NCBI GenBank assembly: GCA_030538255.1
Contig: JAUNUI010000027.1
Location: forward strand, 1-37,099
Source: Pelistega sp.
GTDB lineage: Bacteria; Pseudomonadota; Gammaproteobacteria; Burkholderiales; Burkholderiaceae_B
Length of the DNA stretch: 37,099 bases
Direction: 5' to 3'
Part shown: piece by piece, positions 12,206 to 21,386 of the stretch
How positions within the stretch are numbered: position 1 is the stretch's first letter
Layout of the letters: each line of letters starts with the position of its first letter
Translations under genes and position numbers: made by a program
Notes under the pieces: generated by a model
Database searches by the model: none
Told to the model about the DNA's origin: nothing
Seen by the model: only the letters and a program-made list of their open reading frames with translations

Positions 12206-12281
12206 TGGCAGGGGCAGTAGGAATCGAACCTACAACCTTCGGTTTTGGAGACCGACGCTCTGCCAATTGAGCTATACCCCT
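12206..12281 (-). tRNA. tRNA-Trp (anticodon CCA)
   Basis: This is a 76-nt cloverleaf read on the minus strand. The acceptor AGGGGTA pairs with TGCCCCT, the anticodon loop is TCTCCAAAA with anticodon CCA, the T arm is GTAGGTTCGAATCCTAC, and the 3' CCA is encoded. It lies between tuf and secE, the usual place in betaproteobacteria. Confidence 0.97.
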
Positions 12282-12312
12282 GTATTTCCAACGCAAACCT
12301 TGAAGGTGCGTA

Positions 12313-12333
12313 CGGGCAGTCTAAGACTACCCG
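12313..12333 (-). other. Hairpin in tuf 3' spacer
   Basis: CGGG and AGTC arms pair over nine positions with one mismatch (12313-12321 with 12325-12333), 25 nt after the tuf stop and before tRNA-Trp. There is no T run, so it is not a standard terminator. It may mark a processing site that frees tuf mRNA from the tRNA-secE part of the transcript. Confidence 0.4.
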
Positions 12334-12357
12334 GATTTACTACTCTTATCTTAGATC

Positions 12358-13548
12358 TTACTTAGAGATCTTAGCAACAACACCGGCGCCAACAGTACGG
12401 CCACCTTCGCGAATCGCGAAACGTAGACCTTCTTCCATCGCGATCGGTGCAATCAACTCAACGTCCATTGACACGTTATCGCCTGGTAGAACCATTTCTT
12501 TGTCCGCTGGCAAGGTGATTGAGCCAGTTACGTCCGTTGTACGGAAGTAGAACTGTGGACGGTAACCTTGGAAGAATGGTGTGTGACGACCACCTTCTTC
12601 TTTAGACAAGATATACACCTCAGCCGAGAAGTTAGTGTGTGGCTTGATTGAACCTGGTTTAGCCAATACTTGACCACGCTCAACGTCTTCACGCTTCGTA
12701 CCACGTAGTAATAGACCTACGTTGTCACCTGCTTGACCTTCGTCAAGAAGTTTACGGAACATTTCAACGCCAGTACAAATTGTCTTCACAGTATCACGGA
12801 TACCGACGATTTCAATCTCTTCACCCACTTTAACAATACCACGCTCAATACGGCCTGTTACTACTGTACCACGACCAGAAATTGAGAATACGTCTTCAAC
12901 AGGCATCAAGAATGTACCGTCAACAGCACGCTCAGGTGTTGGGATGTAGCTGTCTAGGGCTTCAGCTAATTGAAGAATCGCTTGCTTACCCAAAGGACCT
13001 TCGTCGCCTTCAAGTGCTAATTTTGCAGAACCCTTGATGATTGGGGTGTCGTCGCCTGGGAAGTCATACTTCGACAACAACTCACGCACTTCCATCTCAA
13101 CCAACTCTAACAACTCTTCGTCGTCAACCATGTCAGCTTTGTTCAAGAATACGATGATGTAAGGAACACCAACTTGACGTGACAATAGGATGTGCTCACG
13201 TGTTTGTGGCATTGGGCCGTCAGCGGCCGAACACACAAGAATCGCGCCGTCCATCTGTGCAGCACCGGTAATCATGTTTTTAACATAGTCCGCGTGACCT
13301 GGGCAGTCAACGTGAGCATAGTGACGGTTTGCAGTTTCATACTCAACGTGTGAGGTATTAATCGTAATACCACGTGCACGCTCTTCTGGTGCCGCGTCAA
13401 TCGCGCCGTAGTCACGTGCTTCACCACCGAATTCTTTCGCTAATACGGTTGTAATCGCTGCTGTCAATGTTGTTTTACCGTGGTCAACGTGACCGATCGT
13501 ACCTACGTTAACGTGCGGTTTGGTACGTTCAAACTTACCTTTTGCCAT
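12358..13548 (-). CDS. tuf: Elongation factor Tu
   Basis: This GTPase delivers aminoacyl-tRNA to the ribosome A site. It is 396 residues, the standard betaproteobacterial length. G1 is GHVDHGKT at 19-26, followed by the switch I region [15 protein letters not shown]3 DCPGH near 81-85, G4 NKAD near 136-139 and G5 SAK near 174. Domains 2 and 3 are complete and end in VVAKISK. It follows three tRNA genes from one promoter (13950-13978) and is followed by tRNA-Trp and secE. The ribosome binding site is AGGAG before ATG 13546-13548. Confidence 0.98.
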   Translation of the reverse strand: MAKGKFERTKPHVNVGTIGHVDHGKTTLTAAITTVLAKEFGGEARDYGAIDAAPEERARGITINTSHVEYETANRHYAHVDCPGHADYVKNMITGAAQMDGAILVCSAADGPMPQTREHILLSRQVGVPYIIVFLNKADMVDDEELLELVEMEVRELLSKYDFPGDDTPIIKGSAKLALEGDEGPLGKQAILQLAEALDSYIPTPERAVDGTFLMPVEDVFSISGRGTVVTGRIERGIVKVGEEIEIVGIRDTVKTICTGVEMFRKLLDEGQAGDNVGLLLRGTKREDVERGQVLAKPGSIKPHTNFSAEVYILSKEEGGRHTPFFQGYRPQFYFRTTDVTGSITLPADKEMVLPGDNVSMDVELIAPIAMEEGLRFAIREGGRTVGAGVVAKISK

Positions 13549-13595
13549 GACCGACTCCTGAAGATTGGTGCTGGAATTAATGGAAATATTTTATT

Positions 13596-13670
<75 letters not shown>

Positions 13671-13690
13671 GAATAATGATCACTACTTAG

Positions 13691-13764
13691 TGGAGCGGGC
13701 GAAGGGAATCGAACCCTCATCATCAGCTTGGAAGGCTGTTGCACTACCATTGTGCTACGCCCGC
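13691..13764 (-). tRNA. tRNA-Gly (anticodon TCC)
   Basis: This is a 74-nt minus-strand cloverleaf. The acceptor GCGGGCG pairs with CGCCCGC, the anticodon loop is CTTCCAA with anticodon TCC, the T arm is GAGGGTTCGATTCCCTT, and the 3' CCA is encoded. It lies 20 nt upstream of tRNA-Thr. Confidence 0.97.
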
Positions 13765-13848
13765 GGCAAAATTCTCTTCACCTGCCCTCTTATTCGTTAT
13801 TGTGGCTAATGTAAGGCTCGACAAAGAACAAATAAAAGAAAAAGTTTT

Positions 13849-13934
13849 TGGTGGTGGAGGCTGGATTCGAACCAGCGTAGGCGTTAGCCAACAGATTTAC
13901 AGTCTGCCTCCTTTAGCCACTCGGACACTCCACC
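13849..13934 (-). tRNA. tRNA-Tyr (anticodon GTA)
   Basis: This is an 86-nt class II tRNA with a long variable arm (GGCTAACGCC region). The acceptor is GGTGGAG, the anticodon loop is CTGTAAA with anticodon GTA, the T arm is GCTGGTTCGAATCCAGC, and the 3' CCA is encoded. It is the first gene after the promoter at 13950-13978. Confidence 0.97.
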
Positions 13935-13949
13935 CCAAAGGAATGTTAA

Positions 13950-13978
13950 ATTATGAAGATATTTTATTACTAAGTCAA
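13950..13978 (-). promoter_or_regulatory. Promoter of tRNA-Tyr/Gly/Thr-tuf operon
   Basis: On the minus strand TTGACT (13973-13978) and CATAAT (13950-13955) are separated by exactly 17 nt, a near-ideal sigma70 promoter. Transcription should begin near 13943, about 9 nt before tRNA-Tyr. AT-rich sequence with A/T tracts upstream of the -35 box (13980-14006) could act as an UP element. Confidence 0.75.
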
Positions 13979-14234
13979 GTCTAGTTTGTATTTAACGTAA
14001 AAAACAGGCTGTTTGTTGTTGTTTTTCGACGCTAAATCGAGTTCTTGTTGTTTAAATGTGCTGAATATACAGAATTACGACTGTTTTTTGCGTTAGCCAT
14101 ACGCTAAATCTGGGGTATGGATAGGCAATTTTTGCTTTGATTTTCAGGACTCTGCGTAAATCTCGTCCATCAGGACGAGGCGAACGCAAATCTTAAAGCT
14201 ACCTTATCTATTCTTGGTAATTCGTCTATCCATA
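13979..14234. other. Spacer between parB and tuf promoter
   Basis: No gene is seen. Two structures stand out: an inverted repeat of 15 bp with one mismatch (13993-14007 and 14081-14095, TAACG-A6-CAG type) just upstream of the tuf promoter, and a short perfect hairpin CTCGTCC-ATCA-GGACGAG at 14162-14179 downstream of parB. The latter has no T run but may take part in ending the parAB transcript. Confidence 0.5.
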
Positions 14235-15308
14235 TTAATCCTCAAAAACACTGCTTAAGCCCTGCTTCTCAAGTAAGGCATTCAGGTGTTCCCAATCATT
14301 AAAATCAATAATCAATTGTCCACGATCTTTCTTAATCATTTTAAAGCTGACTTTGGTAGCCAAATAGTCGGCGATTTTCTCTTGTAGGCGTTCTAAGTCA
14401 CGGTTTACAGGTTTGTTGTTGCGGCTTTTACCGAGATTATCTTCCTGACTCAGTGCGTCACGTACGAGTTTTTCTGTTTCACGCACGGATAGGCGCTTTG
14501 CCACGACCTGGTTGGCTAAAAGAATCTGCTGCGCTAGGTCACTGACGCCAAGTAAGGTACGCGCATGCCCCATATCAATATCACCAGCGGTCAGCATGGT
14601 TTGAATCGGTTGCGCTAAATTTAAAAGGCGCAGTAAATTCGCTGTCCCCGAGCGTGAACGACCAATCGCTTGAGCGGCTTGTTCTTGGGTAAAGTCAAAC
14701 TCACGCATTAAGCGCTGTACACCCTGAGCTTCTTCTAGCGGATTGAGATCTTCGCGTTGCATGTTCTCAATCAAGGCCATAATGGCAGCATTCTGATCGC
14801 TGACGTCTTTGATTAAGACGGGGATTTCAGTTAAACCCGCGATCTTCGCTGCTCTAAATCGGCGCTCACCAGCGATAATCTCGTAGCTCTTCTCACTATC
14901 CGTAATTGGACGCACTAAGATTGGCTGCATCAAGCCTTGTTCTTTAATCGATTGGGCAAGCTCAGCTAAGCTTGTCTCATCCATATGCGTACGTGGCTGA
15001 TACTTACCGGCCTGCATTAAGTCTAAACTTAAAATACTTATGCCTTCTGAATTTACGGAGTTACTGGCGCTATGACTTTGTTGTAAAGAACCGATCACAT
15101 CAAAATCATCGCCCAATAGATTACCTAAGCCCCGGCCTAATCCTTTCGCTGGTTTTTTGCTAGCCGCTTTACTCGCTGCTGTTTTATTTGCCGTCGTCTT
15201 GCTTAAGACGGCTTTACCCAAGCCGCGTTGTGTTGTCTTGCTAGTTGCCGAACCGATTTTTTTAGCGGCGGTTTTGGCTGGTGCAGTTTTTGTTGATTTA
15301 GTAACCAT
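14235..15308 (-). CDS. parB: Chromosome-partitioning protein ParB
   Basis: ParB is a parS-binding CTPase clamp that spreads from parS and loads SMC. It is 357 residues, longer than usual (about 290-300), because of a Lys/Ala/Thr-rich N-terminal tail (1-55) before the ParA-activating motif KGLGRGLGNLLG (55-66). The CTP-binding box GERRFRAAK is at 147-155, ENMQREDLNP at 181-190, the helix-turn-helix at about 206-230, GHAR at 247-250 and a C-terminal dimerisation domain at about 303-357. The ATG overlaps the parA stop by one base. Five parS sites lie beyond mnmG at 18681-21165, so the system is complete in this window apart from SMC. Confidence 0.96.
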   Translation of the reverse strand: MVTKSTKTAPAKTAAKKIGSATSKTTQRGLGKAVLSKTTANKTAASKAASKKPAKGLGRGLGNLLGDDFDVIGSLQQSHSASNSVNSEGISILSLDLMQAGKYQPRTHMDETSLAELAQSIKEQGLMQPILVRPITDSEKSYEIIAGERRFRAAKIAGLTEIPVLIKDVSDQNAAIMALIENMQREDLNPLEEAQGVQRLMREFDFTQEQAAQAIGRSRSGTANLLRLLNLAQPIQTMLTAGDIDMGHARTLLGVSDLAQQILLANQVVAKRLSVRETEKLVRDALSQEDNLGKSRNNKPVNRDLERLQEKIADYLATKVSFKMIKKDRGQLIIDFNDWEHLNALLEKQGLSSVFED

Positions 15309-16087
15309 TACTTTTTATCCATTGCTTTAACGCGCTTAATCACTTCTGCACCAAAGCTTGTATAAGCTTGGGCGCCGCGCGAACTCTTATCGTAGAAAAT
15401 TCCTGGGATGCCATGACTAGGAGCTTCAGCAAGTCGTACATTGCGTGGCACGATGGTTTTAAATACATTATCACCAAAGTGCTCAACTAATTGCTCTGAT
15501 ACTTGCTGTTGTAAGGTAATGCGGGGATCAAACATCACACGCAATAAACCGATCAAGGTCAATTCAGGGTTAATATTCTTATTCACACGCTTGACTGTAT
15601 TTACCAAATCAGAAAGTCCTTCAAGTGCGAAATATTCGCATTGCATTGGAATAATAACCCCATGTGCACATGCTAAACCATTCAAGGTTAAAAGGGATAA
15701 GGTCGGTGGACAATCGATTAATACAAAATCATAATCATCCATCACATCGGCTAAGGCATTCTTAAGACGGCGCTCACGTTGATCTAATTGAATTAAATCA
15801 ATCTCCGCACCTGATAACTCACGATTGCCTGGCAGCACGTCAAAGCCACCTGATTCGGATGCCACACTGGCTTGTTTGACAGTGGCTTGACCAATTAATA
15901 CATGATAAATATTTAAATCTAAGGCATTCTTATCAATACCGCTACCCATGGTGGCATTACCTTGTGGGTCTAGGTCAATTAATAAAACGCGTTTCTTGTG
16001 AGTGGCTAAACTGGCCGCTAAATTAATAGCCGTTGTGGTTTTACCAACACCGCCCTTTTGGTTTGCGATACAAAAGATTTTTGCCAA
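15308..16087 (-). CDS. parA: Chromosome-partitioning ATPase ParA
   Basis: ParA is the Walker-type ATPase that binds the nucleoid and moves ParB-parS complexes. It is 259 residues. The deviant Walker A KGGVGKTT is at 11-18, the A' box [11 protein letters not shown] covers Asp38 and Asp40, and Walker B is LIDCPP with Asp125. It lacks the N-terminal DNA-binding domain of plasmid type Ia ParA, so it is of the chromosomal Soj type. The start codon is TTG (16085-16087), supported by AGAGGA seven bases before it and by the family start [13 protein letters not shown]. It begins 1 nt after the rsmG stop and overlaps parB by one base. Confidence 0.96.
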   Translation of the reverse strand: MAKIFCIANQKGGVGKTTTAINLAASLATHKKRVLLIDLDPQGNATMGSGIDKNALDLNIYHVLIGQATVKQASVASESGGFDVLPGNRELSGAEIDLIQLDQRERRLKNALADVMDDYDFVLIDCPPTLSLLTLNGLACAHGVIIPMQCEYFALEGLSDLVNTVKRVNKNINPELTLIGLLRVMFDPRITLQQQVSEQLVEHFGDNVFKTIVPRNVRLAEAPSHGIPGIFYDKSSRGAQAYTSFGAEVIKRVKAMDKK

Positions 16088-16088
16088 T

Positions 16089-16775
16089 TTAATTTCCTCT
16101 TTTAACTAAGTTTTTTCTGTGTAAATAGATTAAACAACGTTGTGCATCAAGTTGCGGTACCAGAATATTCTCATAGGATTCGACTTGCCAATCACTACGC
16201 GCACTTAATTCTTCAACTTCGGACTCAATATAGTGTCCTTTCATAGCGATTAAATGACCATCATTGGCAACATGATGCCCAGACCAGTTAGCAAAATCTA
16301 CCAATGAGGCAAACGCTCTTGAAATCACTAGATCAACGGGCTCAATCACTAATTTTTCAATTCTGGAATGCTTTCCACTCAGGTTTTTTAAGTTTAAAAT
16401 ACCTGAGCTAAGCGTAATGAAAGTGGTTTTTTTCTCAACCGCATCAACACACATTACTTGCCAGTCTGGGTTCATTATAGCCAGTACCACACCAGGTAAA
16501 CCACCACCTGAACCAACATCAAGTACTGAGATAGCCACTTTATGAGAAAATTTACGACGCAACGGAGCTACGACTGCCAAGCTATCAAGAATATGATGGC
16601 TAAGCATCTGCTCATCGTCTTTAATAGCAGTCAAGTTATAGGTTTTATTCCAGCGCTTTAATTGCTGCATATACTGTAGCAAAGCATGCTCCTGCTCCGC
16701 ACTTAAGTCTAAGCCTAAGGCTTGACTACCCTCTCGTAATCGCTGAGAAATTTCAGTTTGCACTACATTCTCCAC
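16089..16775 (-). CDS. rsmG: 16S rRNA m7G527 methyltransferase
   Basis: RsmG (formerly GidB) methylates N7 of G527 in 16S rRNA using S-adenosylmethionine; its loss gives low-level streptomycin resistance in other bacteria. It is 228 residues. The family signature [14 protein letters not shown] lies at 40-53 and the SAM loop [12 protein letters not shown] at 84-95. The start is GTG (16773-16775), sharing a base with the mnmG stop TAG; no in-frame ATG lies nearby. It sits between mnmG and parA as in many proteobacterial origin regions. Confidence 0.95.
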   Translation of the reverse strand: MENVVQTEISQRLREGSQALGLDLSAEQEHALLQYMQQLKRWNKTYNLTAIKDDEQMLSHHILDSLAVVAPLRRKFSHKVAISVLDVGSGGGLPGVVLAIMNPDWQVMCVDAVEKKTTFITLSSGILNLKNLSGKHSRIEKLVIEPVDLVISRAFASLVDFANWSGHHVANDGHLIAMKGHYIESEVEELSARSDWQVESYENILVPQLDAQRCLIYLHRKNLVKRGN

Positions 16776-18670
16776 TAAACAGATTGTTGCAAGCGCTTTA
16801 ACTGGATGAGTAATAAGGAAATCGCCGCTGGTGTCACCCCTTGAATTCTCGTGGCTTGTCCAATCGTCTCAGGACGATGGCGCTTGAGTAAATCACGCGC
16901 TTCAAAGGATAAATTCGTCATTAAATCATAATCCATATCACTCGGGATCTTCTGATTTTCATAGTGCAGATGACGATCAACTTCAACCTTCTGTCGCGTA
17001 ATGTATCCAGCATACTTTAAGCGAATTTCAATCTGCTCAATTTCAGTCTCACTTAAGCTCTCACTACTGCCGAAATCTTCATCTGAAGCCAAATTCATGA
17101 TCTGTTCATATGAAATATTCGGACGTTTTAACAGATCAGCCAATAGATAATCACGCTCTAAAGGCTTACCAAATAATTCTGTTGCCGCGGCTTTATTAAA
17201 AGTTTTAGGATGAACACGGATTGAGGATAAGCGATCAATTTCATTATTGATATTATCGCGCTTGCGTGAATAGGCTTCCCAACGCGTATCATCCACCAAG
17301 CCCATTTCACGGCCAATTTCAGTTAAACGATAGTCTGCATTGTCTTCACGTAAACTCAAGCGATACTCAGCGCGTGAAGTAAACATACGATAGGGTTCTG
17401 TCACGCCACGTGTAATTAAATCATCAATCAGGACACCAATATAAGCTTCATCACGACGTGGGGTCCAAGGCTCTAAGCCCTTTACAAATCGTGCCGCATT
17501 AAGCCCTGCAATCAGCCCTTGGGCCGCCGCCTCTTCATAGCCTGTTGTGCCATTAATTTGACCAGCAAAGAATAAACCACGAATCGATTTCGTCTCTAAA
17601 CTTGACTTAAGTGATCGTGGATCAAAATAATCATACTCAATCGCATAGCCTGGACGAAGAATATGGGCATTCTCCAAACCTGGCAAAGAATGTACTAATT
17701 CTAATTGCACATCAAATGGTAGGCTGGTTGAAATACCATTAGGATAGATCTCATGGGTTAATAAGCCCTCAGGCTCCAAAAAAACTTGATGTGATTCTTT
17801 ATCCGCAAATCGATGAATTTTGTCCTCAACGGAAGGACAATAGCGTGGACCAACACCATCAATCACGCCTGTGTACATAGGTGATCGATCTAAACCACCA
17901 CGAATGATATCGTGTGTTTTCTGATTGGTATGGGTAATCCAACATGAAACTTGCTGTGGATGCATATCCGCACTACCCATATACGAAAACACAGGAATCG
18001 GGTCGGTATCACCAGCTTGTTCTGTTAATTTAGAGAAGTCTATAGTACGTGCATCAATTCTTGGCGGTGTTCCCGTTTTCAATCGACCTTGTGGTAGTTG
18101 CATCTCTTTCAATCGATGCGCCAAGCTGACCGATGGTGGATCACCTGCGCGGCCAGCAGAATAATTGCTTAAACCAACGTGAACTAAACCATTTAAGAAT
18201 GTGCCCGCGGTTAGAATAAGCGCCTTACCACGAAAGCGAATACCAATCTGCGTAACAGCGCCTACGACCTTATCGCCCTCAAGTATTAAATCATCAACCG
18301 ATTGTTGAAAGATAAACAAATTTTCCTGATTTTCCAAGCGTCCTCGAATCGCTTGCTTATATAGCAAGCGATCAGCCTGAATACGCGTTGCGCGCACGGC
18401 AGGACCTTTCGAAGCATTCAATATACGAAACTGAATCCCAGCCTCATCAGCGGCGAGCGCCATAGCGCCACCCAAGGCATCTATTTCCTTAACTAAATGT
18501 CCTTTACCAATCCCACCAATTGAGGGATTACATGACATCTGTCCAAGTGTTTCAATATTATGCGTCAATAATAGGGTTTTGGCTCCAGTACGCGCCGCTG
18601 CTAAAGCGGCCTCAGTACCAGCGTGACCACCACCAACTACGATCACGTCAAATTCTTCAGGGTAATTCAT
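16775..18670 (-). CDS. mnmG: tRNA modification enzyme MnmG (GidA)
   Basis: MnmG is the FAD-dependent subunit of the MnmE-MnmG complex that installs carboxymethylaminomethyl groups on wobble uridine (U34) of tRNA. It is 631 residues, the usual length. The N-terminal FAD motif [12 protein letters not shown] is at about 11-22, followed by the signature [20 protein letters not shown] near 46-65 and a second GIDA signature ([20 protein letters not shown]) near 375-394. The C-terminal helical domain for MnmE/tRNA binding is complete. Its start lies 11 bp from a parS site (18681-18696), so ParB binding could affect its transcription. It is historically linked with oriC (gid, glucose-inhibited division). 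Confidence 0.97.
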   Translation of the reverse strand: MNYPEEFDVIVVGGGHAGTEAALAAARTGAKTLLLTHNIETLGQMSCNPSIGGIGKGHLVKEIDALGGAMALAADEAGIQFRILNASKGPAVRATRIQADRLLYKQAIRGRLENQENLFIFQQSVDDLILEGDKVVGAVTQIGIRFRGKALILTAGTFLNGLVHVGLSNYSAGRAGDPPSVSLAHRLKEMQLPQGRLKTGTPPRIDARTIDFSKLTEQAGDTDPIPVFSYMGSADMHPQQVSCWITHTNQKTHDIIRGGLDRSPMYTGVIDGVGPRYCPSVEDKIHRFADKESHQVFLEPEGLLTHEIYPNGISTSLPFDVQLELVHSLPGLENAHILRPGYAIEYDYFDPRSLKSSLETKSIRGLFFAGQINGTTGYEEAAAQGLIAGLNAARFVKGLEPWTPRRDEAYIGVLIDDLITRGVTEPYRMFTSRAEYRLSLREDNADYRLTEIGREMGLVDDTRWEAYSRKRDNINNEIDRLSSIRVHPKTFNKAAATELFGKPLERDYLLADLLKRPNISYEQIMNLASDEDFGSSESLSETEIEQIEIRLKYAGYITRQKVEVDRHLHYENQKIPSDMDYDLMTNLSFEARDLLKRHRPETIGQATRIQGVTPAAISLLLIQLKRLQQSV

Positions 18671-18680
18671 TTTGACTCAA

Positions 18681-18696
18681 TGTTCCACGTGGAACA
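18681..18696. promoter_or_regulatory. parS site 1
   Basis: TGTTCCACGTGGAACA is a perfect 16-bp palindrome and fits the bacterial parS consensus TGTTNCACGTGNAACA. It lies 11 bp upstream of the mnmG start codon, so ParB bound here would sit in the mnmG leader or promoter. Confidence 0.95.
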
Positions 18697-19470
18697 ATCA
18701 ATTAATTAGAGAGACTAGTAAGCTAAACTCTTACTGTAGTGGAAATTAGCATATTTAAATGGGAACTTATTATTCAATATACTGAACAAACATTTGTTCG
18801 TATTTTAACACTATATTTTAGATAGTAATGTTGGTGGAATATTATTTACATTACTTCAGCGTTATTCTTTACTTAATTACACTTAATTCTGCATATTTAT
18901 GAGTTTTCGGCTTAGCATTATTAATAAATAATTATTTCCTTAATCTTTCTTTTTCTTATTGTTTCAGACATATCTTCATTAATACCTTAATTTTTAGCTG
19001 GACCCTACAATATAATTATTATTACTTCTTGCTGCTTAATCATTAATGCATTTCAGATTTATCGCTGATCTAAAGTTATGCTACTAGCCAAGTGAAATAT
19101 TATCTATCAATTTTGCTTATAAAACTTGAATAATAAATTTTACTCAATTTCTAAGTAAATGTTTATTAACAGGGATTAAGTAATATATCGAATATAAATA
19201 CACTCGGTATATACTCTATATCCCGCATTAAGTTGTTATTGTGTAATAATTCCTGTGGCTTTATAAGTACATCCTAGTTACTATTTCATCGCACACTATT
19301 GTTAATTTACCTTGCTCATACATGTCTTGTTCACTAGCTATCGGTATGCTTAATCTCTATTCCGTTCAAACTGTGTATTCATGCATAATCGTTCTTGTAT
19401 CAATCAACAATACTGAAAATATCCTATCGTTAAATTTCACAGTGTGACTAAGCTATAAACTCATTATCCT

Positions 19471-19486
19471 TGTTCCACGTGAAACA
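19471..19486. promoter_or_regulatory. parS site 2
   Basis: TGTTCCACGTGAAACA fits the parS consensus. It is a hybrid form with one C half (TTCCAC) and one A half (GTGAAA), so it has one mismatched palindrome position that parS consensus tolerates. Confidence 0.93.
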
Positions 19487-19941
19487 ATTCAAAAATCATG
19501 TCTTACTAAGTGAAGATACTAGCTAGATACTGATAATAGTTAAGTGCTAATAATTGTTAAGTGCTAAACATTAGTTTGACTCTGACCAAAGTCAATTCTA
19601 AGACGAGGCAGACTCGTAGATTATTCAATGAATAGTAAGTATCTAATTAAATCACTATCTCTTATTACCATACACTGTGGAGTAATAATCATATTTTCTA
19701 GTATTTCATCCAGCGATGCTCAATTTAACGAAAATTGACTCACTTATATGTATATTATTCAATGCAGTATTATCAAAATTTTCTGCAACACAATGCTAAA
19801 TGACTAGTTATTAACATTTATTGAACTGTGATCAAGTTTTAACTGAAGCTAATTAATAGCGAAATATTATCAATCTACTTAAAGATATAACGCGCAAATC
19901 CACTCGAATACGATTGTTTATTCCAGACTAACACTGGATTC

Positions 19942-19957
19942 TGTTCCACGTGGAACA
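19942..19957. promoter_or_regulatory. parS site 3
   Basis: TGTTCCACGTGGAACA is a perfect 16-bp parS palindrome identical to sites 1 and 5, in gene-free DNA. Confidence 0.95.
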
Positions 19958-20372
19958 TTATAAATTATCTAGCTAAGCTAAATTGATTGTAAGCCAATAC
20001 ATGATTACTGGCTAATCATTATTAAATTCATTAATAAATTACTGAGCAGCATCCATATGGAATTATTTTAAGAAGAATAATATTAATGATAGATCACTTA
20101 AACACATTACTTATTTATGCATAACTATATAAATTGTGCAAATTCAGATTCATTAAAACTTTATTCAACCAAACTCATTGTGAACAATAAATCTTATCGA
20201 ACCTAATTTATAAGCACAGAGTCCTATCTAATCACTTATCAAGAATGGGACTCTAGAATCTTAAGTATTTGCATTGTTCTAGCTGATTGCTATCCTAGCT
20301 CATCTATTAGATGATATCTGTTAGGTAATATTCTTAAGAAAGATGTGCTTTAGAAGATAAACTTATTAGCTA

Positions 20373-20388
20373 TGTTCCACGTGAAACA
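20373..20388. promoter_or_regulatory. parS site 4
   Basis: TGTTCCACGTGAAACA is the same hybrid form as site 2, in gene-free DNA. Confidence 0.93.
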
Positions 20389-20758
20389 AAGTATCAGCTT
20401 ATACATATGAATTTCTTGGTATCTGATTAAATTCTAAATAAATCCATTAATAATCACAATATGAACAACTCAAGTAATTTTCTATTACCATCGACCTGAG
20501 TTGTCTATAGACAGAGCCATAACTATAGTGAATACTCTATGCATACGACAAAACTATAATTTATATCTAAACAATAAACAAAACATAATTCAGATAAACC
20601 TACTTTACCAACTCACTCTTAATTCACACATGTAATTAACATAATCAATCATACTTTAAACCATGCAGTGCAAATATATAATGGCAGCATCATTGATTAT
20701 TCTTATAGATCCACAATACAACATCAGACATAGATAAACCTCAGAGTTATCATTGTTC

Positions 20759-20789
20759 CTCAATATTGATGCCAAGGCTCAATATTGAG
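20759..20789. repeat. Hairpin from repeated CTCAATATTGA
   Basis: CTCAATATTGA occurs at 20759-20769 and again within the perfect 12-bp palindrome CTCAATATTGAG at 20778-20789. The two copies can pair as an 11-bp stem with a 9-nt loop. The following TTGTTT gives a weak terminator look in the rightward direction. Function unknown. Confidence 0.5.
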
Positions 20790-21149
20790 TTGTTTATTAG
20801 CAATACTCAGTCATTTGTTAACGTTATTAAGCCAGTATGCTTTAAGACAATATTCAGAACACAGAACCTTGCTTTAGAAACACTCTAAATGATAGAAATA
20901 CGTTTCACTCATTATTAATTATAAGACATTATATTTATTGAACCTACTGCATATAATGTTACTCAATATTAGCTCCATATTTACATCACTTAATTTATTG
21001 AATATTTATTACCTACATTAGCATTATCCTCAACTCTTTATTATCTACTAAGATCACTGATTAGGATTGGTGCATAAACACAATATTCATTAACTATCTA
21101 AATCTATTAATTTTGGATATATATCCATAGAAAGAAATCATTTTTTCGA

Positions 21150-21165
21150 TGTTCCACGTGGAACA
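21150..21165. promoter_or_regulatory. parS site 5
   Basis: TGTTCCACGTGGAACA is a perfect parS palindrome at the right end of the gene-free stretch, 80 bp before the first DnaA box and about 220 bp before the aminotransferase gene. Confidence 0.95.
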
Positions 21166-21242
21166 TTTAGTTTTATATCGTCTTCAGTAGAAATCGCGCT
21201 TGAATTATTAGTGCATGAATAGACTTTTTAAATATCCTATAA

Positions 21243-21300
21243 GCTGTGGATAAGTCTGTGTAAAATTATGTATAAAGCTTTGGATAAGTCGGTATAAAAT
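21243..21300. repeat. Iteron-like direct repeat with DnaA boxes
   Basis: Two 24-bp units (21243-21266 and 21277-21300, period 34) match at 21 of 24 positions. Each holds a DnaA-box-like core: TGTGGATAA at 21245-21253 is the perfect reverse complement of TTATCCACA, and TTTGGATAA at 21279-21287 is one base off. Both face the same way. This fits a DnaA-binding part of the origin. Confidence 0.7.
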
Positions 21301-21386
21301 GGTGATATCATTAAAAAAGCCTATTATTAATAAAGACTTAATATGTGAATTAAGTTTTGTAACCATTTTTCAGGACTGTGAATAAT

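Larger units (their letters stand above)
18671..21386. other. 2.7 kb gene-free parS/oriC domain
   Basis: No open frame over 60 codons with a plausible start occurs on either strand. The stretch is strongly AT-rich, with TAAT/ATTA-type words throughout. It holds five parS sites at 18681, 19471, 19942, 20373 and 21150 (spacings 790, 471, 431 and 777), a hairpin at 20759-20789, a 12-bp direct repeat (GTTAAGTGCTAA at 19539 and 19556) and DnaA boxes near its right end. It lies where gene direction changes. I infer a centromere and origin-flanking region. No RNA gene was recognised, but a small RNA cannot be excluded. Confidence 0.8.

Noticed and set aside
12169-12291. 41-codon N-terminal extension of secE
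   Set aside because: It is tRNA-Trp and its spacer read as codons; the ATG at 12166-12168 gives a normal SecE.
13739-13984. 81-codon frame across the tRNA-Gly/tRNA-Tyr region
   Set aside because: It runs over tRNA-Tyr on the opposite strand and has no protein-like composition.
21378-21386. GTG start for the aminotransferase
   Set aside because: The AGGA sequence is only two bases before it; the ATG at 21387 has usable spacing and matches the YbdL N-terminus.
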